Numbered from the stretch's first letter, positions 46,725-57,790 are shown. The stretch: DNA of 64,000 nucleotides from Aspidiotus rigidus (GCA_035079385.1 JAVHKY010000065.1:310001-374000), one strand, 5' to 3'. Program-made: numbers and translations. The notes: generated from the sequence alone by a model not told the origin.

Positions 46725-47075
46725 ATTAATAGGAAACCTGTTTTATTGGGAGATTTTTTGAAAAAAACGTCCGCCTAGCTGGCAAAGCTCGGAGCTCGGA
46801 AATTTTCCCAGTCCTCCTCCTATCGTATATAGCTTGGGGGGCGGGGCCTGTGACATCACAGTTTGATGACGTCATAGGTCAGCCTTGTGACGTTACAATC
46901 TGATGACGTCATAGATCAGGTTTTTTACTTTCCCTTCCTATTGTCTATAGTTCCAAGGTCCAGGCCTGCCTGTGACGTCACAATCTACACTTTCCAAATC
47001 CCACGTGCCCCATAAAACAGGTGCCCTGCCACTGCCCGTTTAACTCCGTTAAAAAACCCGTGAGTTTTTTTTTAC
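46725..47075 (+). mobile_element. Inverted-block repeat (Helentron-like MITE), copy 4
   Basis: This compact copy runs from AATAGGAAACCTGTTTTATT and AAAAACGTCCGCC, through a minisatellite unit in reverse (CCTCCTATCGTATATAGC), three exact TGACGTCA sites (near 46867, 46905 and 46974), to GTGCCCCATAAAACAGGT and the tail TTTAACTCCGTTAAAAAACC with CGTGAGTTTT. TTTAAC-TCC-GTTAAA can form a 3' hairpin. It is the clearest view of the whole family. Confidence 0.7.
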
Positions 47076-47637
47076 TTCATTTCTTCTGATGGTGACCTTG
47101 ATGGTAAGACCTGGGCAGAACCTCTCCCCGGAGATTCAAATTTACCTTCGGAAGAATTCTATCCTGTCAACCGATCTATAATTGAAAAACGACAGCTTCC
47201 TTAACGAAGTTGAACGAGAAAAGCGGGGTTACAGGTGTATTGAGAAATCAAATTTAAATCTTGAAGAGTCTTAAGTTTTCCTGAATTCCTTGTATCGAAA
47301 TGTATATTACTTCAAAATAAAAAGTTTTTCAAATCCTTTTCCTGTCTTATCATATTATGGATCGAGATTCGAAATTTTTCTGAGTCTTCCTCTTTTCATG
47401 TACTATGACACGAAAGTCGAAATTTTTCCAAGTCCAATCTTTGGGTTATGTGTGACAGGAGGGAGACTTGAACCATTTCTGTACCCCCCTCCCCCTCCGT
47501 GGAACAGGGTCCCTACTAATATGTTTTTCCAAGTCTATTTCCCATCATTTAGCTTATTTTATATCATACAAGCCATAAGCCCGCTAAATATCATAAAATT
47601 TCAAATTATTTTCAAGATTCTTGATATTTATTTATCA

Positions 47638-47832
47638 TTAGTATTCTTTTAGTTCAATTTCTAATCTGATTCTTTTAATTTCCAATTTTTCAATTTCATT
47701 TTTTGTATCGTTGATATTTTGTTTTACACTTTCAATCTCGTTCTTAATATCTTCTCTAATAGTTGGATGACGTCTTTGTAGAAGATCCTTTGCGCAGTCT
47801 TCTTTCTGGGTGTATGCTGAAAAATTTGTCAT
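47638..47832 (-). CDS. Small coiled-coil ORF downstream of Helitron fragment
   Basis: A 64-codon frame starts at an ATG that overlaps the stop of the upstream ORF (ATGA) and ends in TAA. Residues about 27-62 are charged with hydrophobic positions every three or four residues (IKNEIESVKQNINDTKNEIE, then KLEIKRIRLEIELKE), a likely coiled coil. I know no family. In unit 2 the matching region is broken by small deletions. It may descend from an internal part of a Helitron protein after a deletion with frameshift, or be chance in AT-rich DNA. Confidence 0.35.
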   Translation of the reverse strand: MTNFSAYTQKEDCAKDLLQRRHPTIREDIKNEIESVKQNINDTKNEIEKLEIKRIRLEIELKEY

Positions 47833-48413
47833 TTTTTGTGGATTGTTGGAGAAGGTAGATAACTTTCTATATAATGATACAATTGTCCAAAAATTTTCAA
47901 AGTTGTAAATATGTTTGGAATTTCATTACACCCTAAAGAAGTCATTGAAAGCACATTGTTGTATTTACGCAAATTATCAAGAAAATGAGAAGATCCATTA
48001 TCCCTTCCGTCTAATAGTTTTTGAAGAAGATCCGGCACTGAGGGTAAATCAGGTAACTTAATTTTACCACTCCCGCAACAGAAATTTAGATTTTCAGTTT
48101 CAAATAATTTTCCATCACAAAATGTGCACGTAATTGCCAGATTCCCAATTGAACTTATACTGGTATATTCTTTCTCAATAATGTACCTAATGAATGGACT
48201 ATTATCGTTCTGACAATCATTTTCCACATTATTTTCTGATGTCAAAATTTCGGAATTGACGCGAGCCCTCTTCCCTTTGTTCGTCAACCGCCCTGGATTT
48301 GCTTTCTTTCGTTTCGGCATTCCAATTAGATTGCAATAAAGCGAGACATTCGTTACTTCGATATTGAATTTTCGAAATTGACGTGAATTGTTTTTTCTTT
48401 TCTTAGTCCTCAT
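47829..48413 (-). CDS. Truncated Helitron replicase N-terminal protein, 194 aa
   Basis: The protein opens with a basic, nuclear-targeting-like region and, at residue 32, MPKRKKANPGRLTNKGKRAR, the usual start of insect Helitron proteins. Then come TCTFCDGKLFETE, CCGSGKIKLPDLPSVPDLLQ, HFLDNLRKYNNVLSMTSLG and FGQLYHYIESYLP. These match the 'C..C...F..E...CC..GKV.LP' and 'F..NIR.YN..L.M.S.G...GQ.YH' blocks that precede the Rep domain. The HUH Rep nuclease and helicase are absent, so it cannot transpose alone; the family's usual length exceeds 1,000 residues. The frame is intact from ATG to TGA. The TGA overlaps the ATG of the next ORF (ATGA). It may be a neutral remnant or a retained DNA-binding peptide. 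Confidence 0.75.
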   Translation of the reverse strand: MRTKKRKNNSRQFRKFNIEVTNVSLYCNLIGMPKRKKANPGRLTNKGKRARVNSEILTSENNVENDCQNDNSPFIRYIIEKEYTSISSIGNLAITCTFCDGKLFETENLNFCCGSGKIKLPDLPSVPDLLQKLLDGRDNGSSHFLDNLRKYNNVLSMTSLGCNEIPNIFTTLKIFGQLYHYIESYLPSPTIHKK

Positions 48414-48794
48414 GTTGAATTTGAAATAATGAAAGACGACTACCTTTTCTTCAGATAATTGCTAAGCAAAATCTTTTTCCAAAAGTGATTGCCTAGCACA
48501 TATTAATTTTCGATGAACGTCAACAAAAATGATTGCTTAGCATTTTCAATCAATTAATTAATGAGTGACACAGATTTTTCATCTCTTGAATCATTCATGG
48601 ACCCCCCCCCCCCTCCCGCCAAGTACAAAGATATATACTACACGCCATTCGCCTGATTTCGTAACTTCAAATTTATTACGCCTAAACCTTCTCCTATGCA
48701 AGCTAAAGCAATAGAAACAAATTCCAAGTTCGTAGGTGAAATAGGAATAAAGTTAAATGGATTTGCAATTTTGCAACTTCTCTTTATATAATAG

Positions 48795-50041
48795 ACAAGC
48801 CGTAAGCCCGCTAAAAATTATAAAATTTCGAATTATTTTCAAAATCCTTGATATTTATTTATCATTAGTATTCTCTTAGTTTAATTTCTAATTTAATTCT
48901 TTAATTTGCAATTTTTCAATTTTATTTTTTTTATGGTTGATATTTTGTTTTACACTTTCAATCTCGTTCTCAATATCTTCTCTGATCTTTTTAGAAGATC
49001 TTTTGCGCATTCTTCTTTCTGGGTGTATGCTGAAAAATTTGTCATTTTTTGTGGTCACAATTGTCCAAAAATTTTAAAAATTGTAAATATGTTTGGAACT
49101 TTATTACACCCTAAAGAAGTCATTGAAAGCGCATTGTTGTATTTTCGCAAATTATTAAGAAAATGAGAAGATCTATTATCCCTTCCGTCTAATAGTTTTT
49201 GAAGAAGATCCGGCATCGAGGGTAAATCAGGTAACTCAATCTTACCACTCCCGCAACAGAAATTCAGATTTTCAGTTTCAAATAATTTTCCATCACAAAA
49301 TGTGCACGTGATTGCCAGATTCCCAATTGAACTTCCACTGGTATATTCTTTCTCAATAATGTACCTAATGGGTGGATTATTATCGTTCTGACAATCATAT
49401 TTTCCACATTATTTTCTGATGTCAAAATTTCGGAATTGACACGAGTCCTCTTCCCTTTGTTCGTCAACCGCCCTAGATTTCCTTTCTTGCATTTTGGCAT
49501 TCCAATTAGATTGCAATAAAGGGAGAAATCCGTGACTTCGATATTGAATTTTCGAAATTGACGTGAATGGTTTTTCTTTTCTTAGTCCTCACGTTAAATT
49601 TGAAATAATGAAAGAACACCACCACTTTTTCAGATAATTGCTAAGCAAAATCTTTATCGTAACCCTACACTATTCGATCACTCATAGTATGGGTATTCAA
49701 AATTTCTCCGGTTGAAAAGAACCATTTTCCAAAAATGATTGCCTAGCACATATTAATTTTCGATGAACGTCAACAAAAATGATTGCTTAGCATTTTCAAT
49801 CAATAAATTAATTAATGATACAGATTTTTCATCTCTTGAATCATTAATGACCCCCCCCCCCCCCCCCCCAAGCACAAAGATATACTACACGCCATTCGCC
49901 TGATTTCGTAACTTCAAATTTATTACGCATAAACCTTCTCCTACGCAAGCTAAAGCAATGGAAACAAATTCCAAGTTTGTAGGTGAAATAGGAATAAAGT
50001 TAAATGGATTTGCGATTTTGCAACTTCTCTTTATATAATAG
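48795..50041 (-). mobile_element. Miniature Helitron-like unit 2
   Basis: A tandem copy of unit 1, 1.25 kb, joined with no spacer. It has a longer C run (about 49851-49869), a deletion around 48990-49065 relative to unit 1, and an extra segment near 49665-49730 not in unit 1. Its right end matches that of unit 1. Confidence 0.7.
49050..49592 (-). pseudogene. Broken copy of the Helitron N-terminal ORF
   Basis: Corresponds to the ORF at 47829-48413. The upstream ATG has become GTG, so the first ATG is the internal one of MPKCKKGNLGRLTNKGKRTR. A 2-bp insertion (CAATCATATTTT against CAATCATTTT) shifts the frame after NNVEN. The CCGSGK-LP-L and FGQ-type blocks survive in another frame as far as about 49050. 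Confidence 0.75.
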
Positions 50042-50167
50042 ATAGATATATTATGGCTCGAGAGTCAACATTTTCTTCTAAGTCCCTCTAGTCTCTTATT
50101 TTTAAGGATGATGTTGGACTTGTACCATTTTTGTTTTAGTTGGAAATCATAGGGCGCACGGAAAATT

Positions 50168-50525
50168 TAATAGGAAACCTGTTTTATGGGGAGTTATTTT
50201 GGAAAATTTGCCATGCGCCATACGGGGCTCAACCAAAACAAAAATGGTCCAAGTCCTGTATTATTGAAGAAAATAGTTCAAGTCCCCCTCCTATCATTTA
50301 TAGCATGAATTGGACTTGGAAAAATTTCGACTCTCGAGCCATAATATATTATGATAAGAGAGGGACTCTAAGAAATCTCGACCTCCGAACATTATACGAT
50401 AAGAGAGGGACTTGGAAAAATGTCGAATTCCGAGGGTCATACGAAGATTTCAACCAGTACCAATTCAACCCATAGTACAGGTTCCCTGCGTTCCTCGTCG
50501 AAGTTCGTTAAGGAAGCCGTCATTT
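50168..50525 (+). mobile_element. Inverted-block repeat (Helentron-like MITE), copy 6
   Basis: Begins AATAGGAAACCTGTTTTATG and contains three or four diverged minisatellite units (GACTTGGAAAAATTTCGACT, then GAGAGGGACTTGGAAAAATG). It ends in TACAGGTTCCCTGCGTTCCT and the tail GTTCGTTAAGGAAGCCGTCA. It has no exact CRE site. Confidence 0.65.
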
Positions 50526-50529
50526 TTCA

Positions 50530-51990
50530 AAATACCCAGCCATTGGGCAAAGTAAGGTGTCGATGACAATAAAGGATGGTGGAGGAGGCACTCATAACTC
50601 GCCTATTGCAGCAAATGAACACGCTCGAAGGTATAGATAGCTGGGAAGACGTTTATCCTTCTGTAGCAAGACAGAAGTTCTCGCGAAGGTTGTGGAATGC
50701 TGTCGTACATCCTAGAACTCATCTTCTTTGCCGCCATCCGTTATGTACGAAGGCGCCCCTGCCCCACCCAATCCTTAGTTGTATCGGTACTGGCTCTCCC
50801 TAGACTCTCCGTACAGTCTTTAGCTGGTCGACTTGATTTCCCGCTGGGATTGGTTACCGCAGTCTTCTGTCAAGTTACTCGACACAATAGGGGGGCTACG
50901 AGTAGGCGAGCGCGGGATGGATAGGGAGAGACTAAGTCATTTGTGATGATTTAATGGGATTGCCTTCATCGGGCCATATATGTGAAGGAGTGAAGATTCA
51001 AGAAACTTTCAACTTAGAATCTAATATAAAAGGATGAACAATTTTCTACCTTCAAGGTATTTGTATGTACGGAGGTGCAGGCGTAAGCCTGATCTACTTT
51101 GAAATTTCGAGTTCTGAAGTAACAATCGTAGTGCACCCTATGCTAGTATGTTTAACATACCGGCCTAGTGAATTGATGCTAGGCTAAGACGCCACGAGCT
51201 AAGCTAGGATTATGTAAGCTTGTCCCTTACAAAGGTACAAACAGGTCTACGACTCTGCAGACTTGGACCGTACAAGGATAGATTGATAATTCAATTATTT
51301 AACCTAGTCCTACGAGAATACTAGTCTGAGGGTTACAGTTTATCTGATGACGTCATAGGGTGAGCAGTTTGCTACGTCATCAGCGAGATTTTCGGCGAAA
51401 CATGTACCATGCTCCTACCTTAATTTCTGCCCACTCGTAAAGATATGGTCATTGAAAATACCGTTCGAGTTCTTTGTCTTGTGAAGTTCAAGATGTCGAT
51501 CCGAACAATTTATCGGTTGGCAACTACACCGATTGGTCACCTCCCCAATTTTAGTTAATGCATGGGGTGGGGTGACCTTTACCTGTACTTTCGGGACTTG
51601 TAATAATTTTCGAGTTCCGATCCAAGCTTCGTGTTGGAGGGAGAAGAGCGCAGGTGAAGTATAGATATGATACTATAGAGGAAGGTAGCTGTAGGAGGAT
51701 ATGACGTAATTCATTTTCACATTCTTCGATTTAGAGCCGAGTGTTCTCTAAGTTTTCCTTTCCCCCCCTTCTTCTTCTGTCTTGACACGCTGAATGGTGT
51801 AAACCCTAATTTTTTACGAGATAGAAAACCGACTTGTTTTCAAAATCATTAAAAGTTCTGTAGAGGAGAAGTTTTCATAGTGTTACAAAATAACTATAAT
51901 TTACGTAAAAGCTAAATTGTTACACAATTTTATAAAGAAAAACTTTCAAAGTTAGTTTGTATGCCTATAGAGAATTGAAAACTTGTGTCA
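50530..51990. repeat. Mostly old dispersed repeat, no gene seen
   Basis: The part at 51000-51700 shares GCCTAG, GCTAGGCTAAG and GACGTCAT phrases with the other old-repeat blocks and carries one exact TGACGTCA near 51347. Frames at 50576-50924 are not conserved-looking. Confidence 0.35.
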
Positions 51991-51994
51991 AAGT

Positions 51995-52035
51995 GTTAAT
52001 TAATTTTTTTTTTTCTCATTTTACAGGTAAGCTCG
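51995..52035 (+). promoter_or_regulatory. Putative recursive splice site (zero-length exon) 2
   Basis: TTAATTAATT, possible branch points, is followed by a 13-T run, CTCATTTTACAG ending at 52026, and immediately GTAAGC. The eight bases TTTTACAG and the six GTAAGC are identical to the site at 28986, 23.0 kb upstream. This is a very strong fused 3'/5' splice site on the + strand. Confidence 0.55.
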
Positions 52036-52039
52036 AATG

Positions 52040-55000
52040 ATCGATCATATTCGGAGTAAATAGAATAAGTATGTCTACAGCCTACAATTAGTGGAAACCC
52101 GTCATGTTTGGTAATTTATCAAATCATTAAAATTCGACGTAGTTCGTCAGCCTTTTAGGTTTGCAACATAATCATATTTATTATTTAGTAATAGAATAAT
52201 TTTTTATCTCATCTAAGCCTCTAAGGTGCGCTGTTCGTTTACAATTTATTATTCGTTCAATTTTGTGAACGAGCTTCAAGCATCAAATATTGACGATGAT
52301 CAAATGGCAAATGATTCTGAGTGAATCTTACTCTACAGGTGGTGGTCAGGATGATAGGAAAGATCATTTATTTCGGCTATTACAAACGGATTTCGCCTCA
52401 TCAACAATCGCTCCCTAACTTACTGTGGTATGGAGTTGTGTGGGGCAGAGCGAAATATTTCGGTTCATGATTCCTTGACCCAATTCTCTATCAAGGAAGT
52501 AATAATACTATTCTTCTTAAAAATGACAAGAAAAAAAGTAACTCTTAGAAAGTTTGAACTAACATCTTTCAATTACACATACACTCTAAATGAAATTTTA
52601 TTCCATTCATTTAGGAACTCGCTAGAGGGATTCATCGATCACTGAAGCACTTTCAGTTGTCCATTTTACTCCTCCTCCTCCTTCATCTCTCTAGTTTGTA
52701 ATTGGCTTTCATGCTATAAACAAAAGCTCATTCTATTCGGCTATGTTGAGTACGTTTTCGATGACAATTTTGCGACACTTTCGTCGCAAGTTTATAAGGC
52801 AGTAAAATCAGAAAAATTTTCAACACATGATTTCAAAATTTGTGGTTCTTTTATTTGTTATTTATAACCTTCGGCGAGTAAAATTCTCCAACGGTGGAAA
52901 AGTAACATTTTGGTTTTTATAGTTCACCGCATTAGGAAAGTTGTGAGTCTTTTATCGTAATTTCTAAGAATTTTCGCTATCGGAAAAATACATGGTGTGA
53001 AAGATTTTCTCAATAGTTTTAATTTTTTGTTGTAAAAGCGCTGATGTCTCGTCCTCTGGTCACCACTGATACTTAGGATTTGCTGCTTAAATTAGTTGAG
53101 AATGTTGAGTTGCGAGTTCTTTAAGCTGTTCATGTGGTTGCCGTTAGCTGAGTGTACGTACGAAGAATTAACGGGTTTCGAGCAGGCTGCAGTCGTAATG
53201 TTTTATTATTTGCTCACTTTAATGTAATATAGAGTACGTTTCGAATACTAAATAATTTAACGGCAGAAGAACACGTGACCATTTGAAGGAAGTTGACGTT
53301 TCGTAGCCATCGGACCGTAACCCATTTCGCCCGAACATCTTCCTTAATTATTTCCTTCGGCACTTCGAGTATTTAGCCGATAGTTGGGTCAGAATCAAAA
53401 TATCCGGTGCCCCTTTATTGTATGGGTGTTAATCCGAGGATGACGCCGCCGAGATCGGTCATTCTCCGGTGGGTAGCTAGATTTTTACGAGATGAAGATG
53501 TAAAGAATTAGCAGCTTTTAGTGAATCAGTCCGAATGAGCATTTTCTAAGTGGAGAGAAATACTACAAAAAGAGCGTGACGAACGTTTCTTTGAATTCGT
53601 CGATCTCGATAAGAGATAAACGTGATGGATATTCTTTCGCCGTGTACCTATATTTGTGTGTGTTTACGTTTGCGGCAAAAAAAAAAAAAAAAAAGAGGAA
53701 GAAATTGCTCCGAAACCAGTTCCACCAATTATGATAACGTACAAGTTTAATATAGCTAGTGGCAGAATACACGAAAAACGCTATGTTAGAGCTGGAAGTT
53801 GTAGGGTATTGTCAATTAAATACTACCCGATTCTTACAGAGATCGTATTCTGGTAGGATATTCTTTAAATACATACCACTTCTGAATCAGATGTACGCGA
53901 AGGAAAGGCAGTCTCTTGCTTTATTGCCAAGGTGTCAGGTAGAGATTCATAAAGAGAGCACTCATCGTTATTAGTCAAGGTCTAGGAATCGACTTGTGTG
54001 TGTTCTGGTAGATGGTGTATATGTGTGCCAGTAATATACACGTTTGCATCTCAGGTATATTACACTGATGACTGCATTCTTCTCAATCACGACGATGCGC
54101 AATGCTACAAAGGTATACGGAATAAAAATATGTGTGGGTACGAGACGACGGAGCGAATAGTAGACGTCTGTGATATACACTCTGGAGGCAAATTATTTCT
54201 TTAGTCTGCGTCGCTATAAGTACGTAGTGATATGTATAGTGCAACATTGTAAATGGGTTTCTAAGTTGCATATCGAGTTACTATATCTGGCAGGCATTGG
54301 CTACTTTTTAAACGGGCAAATTGGTGTCAATGTTTTGCTGGTGGGTCATCGAATTATATTCGCGTGAGGAACAATGATAATAATGAATGTTACCATTAAA
54401 ATAATCTTTCGATCGTGAATTGATTGATAAACAGGCCCTACTTTACTTTGTTACCATCACAAAGACGCCTATATCGACCGATAATAGAATGTACTGTACC
54501 TTTCTTCAAACAAATTTAATAATGTACGAGTAAGTCTTCCGAAAATAGCGGATGAACGATGAAGGTGCAATTGGGAACGATGGAAATATTATTTCTGGAG
54601 ACCGTCTCTTTCTACTTTCATCGGCGGCTTAAATTATTAATTCTTCGTATAGCGTGACCGAAGTACAGCGCACGAAAGGCCTTTGCGACTCATCTTCTGG
54701 TGAAATTTCGACATTCGGAGTACGTCGAGCTGAAATTAATGCGTCTTATAGAATCCTTTGAGATCGTCGTTGCAAGCCGTGAAATCGTGTCAAAATAAAG
54801 TTTAGTGTACCGTGTAGGTACTGCTCGGCGCTAATGGAAAGATAAAGAAGACAGGTTGGCTGCAGGTTTGATAGTTTTCTAGGTTATCACAAATTCGGAA
54901 TTCGTATTTAACATAGATTAGCTGTGTACGCACTGATAACAAGTCGAGTTTGTTTCTCAATTCGAGAAGTCGTTTTGGCAAAAGTGAAAAAAAAAAATCA

Positions 55001-56890
55001 TGTTCTATTTCAAGAGTATATTTACGAGTTGAAGAGAAAATTAATGTATCAAAATCATTAATTAAAGCTTTTGGCCGTTCGGTGGGTTAATTATGGTTTG
55101 TAAACCTCGCCGCACGAAAGATTGTAGCGTTCTAATCACCATAAATTTGAAATTTTTGTATTTAAATACCAGTTTTCGGTATTGGTACGCATTACTATTT
55201 TAGAAAAATAGGCTCTCGTCAGCGTTGTAAATATTATCATTGCTGTATTATAAAGCTGAGTAGAGTGTATTTGCATCAGTCAGTATAATTATTTACTGTT
55301 GGTATTTTTTTTCGGAAGGTAATTTATCAATATTTAAAACGTGTAGTTATTCATCGTGATAATCGAAAATATTATGCCCGCGAGAAGTTCAAAACCATCT
55401 TTGGAATCGTAACCAAATTGTAATTTTATGTGAAGAGTTTCCGTCTACTGTCTGTCTTCAAGATTGAAAAGTCATCGGTGTAGGCGATTTTGCGTAATAT
55501 CGTGTCAAATACCATCGATCCGGTTCGATGGCTAAACAATTTGACCTTGCGTTCTGTTACTGATGGTTGATGAAAGTTGGTCTAAACGTTTATGACACTT
55601 GAACGAAGAATGCCATAATAGTGGTTTTACTGTTGAGTTCCTGTACTTGTCCAGCCGTGAGGCTAGTTGTTCGAAAATAGACTATAAAAAAGAGATCTTC
55701 CTGTAAATTTTATTTCGCCAAGTTAAAATGTATTTCTAGAGAACAATACTAATGAAATCGAAGAACTATGAAGAATATCATGTAGGTTGGAGAATGTTTC
55801 GAATTCCAGAATTATGTAAGATATTCGGGATGGAGATAACGAAAAACAACTGTTCCTCCTCTTGATCGTATTTCTTTTTAAATTTTGTAGTCTTGGTAGT
55901 TTTTTCATTCAAAACTTTAGTCGAATTATCGTTTTCTGCGGGAAAGTTTAAGAGTGCTTTGAATATTTTATTCGTTCATTTTTACAAGCTTTATAACTGA
56001 TTGACGTTGGTCCAAATCACGGCTCGAAATTGAATGGCTAGGAGTTAAGGCGGAGGTTATGTGTTAGGGTAAACGACTGACGCGACGCATAGGTAGTGAT
56101 GTGAAAGTCCAGAAGAGTCCGTACAGACGAGGTTGACTAGAAGAGGGAGCGAAAGGAGATCGATGGCGTTAATAGATTTTCAACTTTACAGTGAGTACAA
56201 GAGGGCATCAAGGCTCTCTTCTCACTGTTTCATTGGAGGATGACCAAAAGCAAGCAGTTTGTTTGATGAGGTTGAGTTTATTAGCTGTTTGGTTTCTCGT
56301 AGGAGATTCCAAAATGGTGAATTATAAAAGGGCTATCGGTGATTTGTGGACATGGTAGCGTATTTGGCTACGAAATTGGCGAACGACCTCGTATGTTCGT
56401 TATTCGGGATTCAGTTGCTGCGAGGGAAGGAAGAGTGAGATAAATGTGTTACCTACGTAGTTTTTTGACGAAGGTGGTGAAGAGCAACCACAGTAAAGAT
56501 AGAAAGTCAACTAGGAAGAGGTATTTGCCGTGGGAAGCGAGAGGCGTGAGAAGATGGTCGTTACCGATGCTGTGTCACGTATGTTTCAAAGTCGGATATT
56601 AATTGATTAAAGATAAACGATTCTGTGATTTCATTCGGAGCTGCATAGTCGGGATATTCGCCTGGTACGGAAGTTGCTGAATGTTTGGTTGGGGTGAAGA
56701 CCGTATGAGTGGGTTGAAAATTATTTAAAATTGGAGATTTGCCGAGAAAAAGTTTGAGGTGTTACCGGGTGTAGTTCGATTGTATAGCAGGGGAATTTGT
56801 AATTGGTGGGAAAATCAATTCAAGATCGGGAGATGAAGAAGTAAGAAGCGAGGGCGTCTGGTCATGGTGGCCTGGACCTCCACTTTAAAA
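52040..56890. other. Unique AT-rich DNA, no gene seen
   Basis: No supported gene. An A17 run lies at about 53678. Overlapping frames at 53563-54367 occur on both strands and are not family-like. Confidence 0.35.
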
Positions 56891-56894
56891 TAGG

Positions 56895-56975
56895 GTAAAA
56901 GTATTCCATAAAATTTTCTTCAACTTCTCCCCCCCACCCCCTCGAAAATTTTCTGGTTGCGTCGCTGATTGAAAA
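56895..56975. repeat. Second copy of poly-G/poly-C short repeat
   Basis: Reverse-orientation relative of 6380-6520: AACTTCTCCCCCCCACCCCC, then AAAATTTTCTGGTTGCGTCG. Confidence 0.4.
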
Positions 56976-56999
56976 GCTGTTTATACAAAATTCTTCTTC

Positions 57000-57790
57000 T
57001 TTAGGAACCATCCTTGACGGATCATGTGATGACTCATGACTCCGCCACCCTACATAGCTCTCCGTCTGCAGTAATTCCAGTCCAGCTGCGAATATTCCGA
57101 AGTTATGAGGTCATTAGTTTCTCACGGCTAATTTCTCGTCTCCCTCTTAGTATCTTTCCTTCTATGATCAGTATCAGCAGTGCGTACTTCTCCCCATGTA
57201 AAATGTAGCCACGGTATCCAGTTTTTCGTCTCTTTATAGTAGAGAATTGTCGTTCTCCCCTCCAGCTATTTCCAGGACTGTTGAGTTCCTTATTTTTCGA
57301 GTCCATGATATCTTCATCATCCTTCGGATCACTAACAATCCGAATGCTTCTTAGCCGGTTGATGGAATGCATATTTTAGTGTCCACGTCTCCATTCCGTA
57401 CTAGAAGACAGACCATACGTAGCACTGCACCATTTTGTATCTGATTGAAAAGGCTAAGCGGCTGTTTAAATTTTAAGAATGCTTGTCTTGCCTGTTCTAT
57501 CCTAAACCTAATCTCCGTATCCGGGTTCCAGTTCTCACATACCGGGGTGCCGAGTTCTTTTAATAATGAAATTCTCTCTATGATTTTTCCATCAACATAT
57601 ATTGTGGAGCATTCTGATTCTTCTCTACTGACAATGATGAGCTTAGTTTTGCTGACGTTTATCTTGAGGCTAGTCTCTCGGCCTCACGCGTTTACCGCAT
57701 CTAAAATTGTCTGCAGATCTCGCGTGTTGCCCGCAATCAGTATTGGATCACCCACATAGCGGCTATTATATAGTTCATATAAAAATTTAC
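57000..57790 (-). pseudogene. RTE-like non-LTR element, RT C-terminal remnant
   Basis: The minus strand reads NSRYVGDPILIAGNTRDLQT, then ETSLKINVSKTKLIIVSREE, STIYVDGKIIERISLLKELG, NWNPDTEIRLRIEQARQAFL, EAFGLLVIRRMMKISWTRKI, then TVLEIAGG and further tail blocks. These follow the usual order of the RT fingers-to-thumb and tail of endonuclease-RT non-LTR elements common in insects (RTE-like). The catalytic YADD is changed to YVGD, losing one of the two essential aspartates, and stops and frameshifts follow. The endonuclease and early RT are missing. Plus-strand frames at 57014-57208 and 57445-57759 are shadows. Confidence 0.8.

Larger units (their letters stand above)
47568..48794 (-). mobile_element. 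Miniature Helitron-like unit 1
   Basis: A 1.23-kb unit shares both ends with the adjacent unit 2: ACAAGCC(A/G)TAAGCCCGC at left and CTCTTTATATAATAG at right. On the minus strand it starts TCTATTATATAAAGAG (5'-TC fits Helitrons) and ends GGCTTAYGGCTTGT, which is not a clean CTRR end. It contains a C run (48601-48612) and two minus-strand ORFs, a truncated Helitron N-terminal protein and a coiled-coil peptide. Confidence 0.7.
47194..50140 (-). mobile_element. Inverted-block repeat copy 5, split by Helitrons
   Basis: The minus-strand 3' tail is at 47194-47245 (CAGCTTCCTTAACGAAGTTG). Minisatellite units in reverse (CGAAATTTTTCCAAGTCC) run from 47350 to 47545 and resume at about 50045-50100 (GGCTCGAGAGTCAACATTTT). 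The interval 47568-50041 is an insertion of two tandem miniature Helitron-like units. Confidence 0.55.

Noticed and set aside
57445..57759. 104-codon + strand ORF
   Set aside because: Antisense shadow of the minus-strand RTE-like reverse transcriptase blocks.
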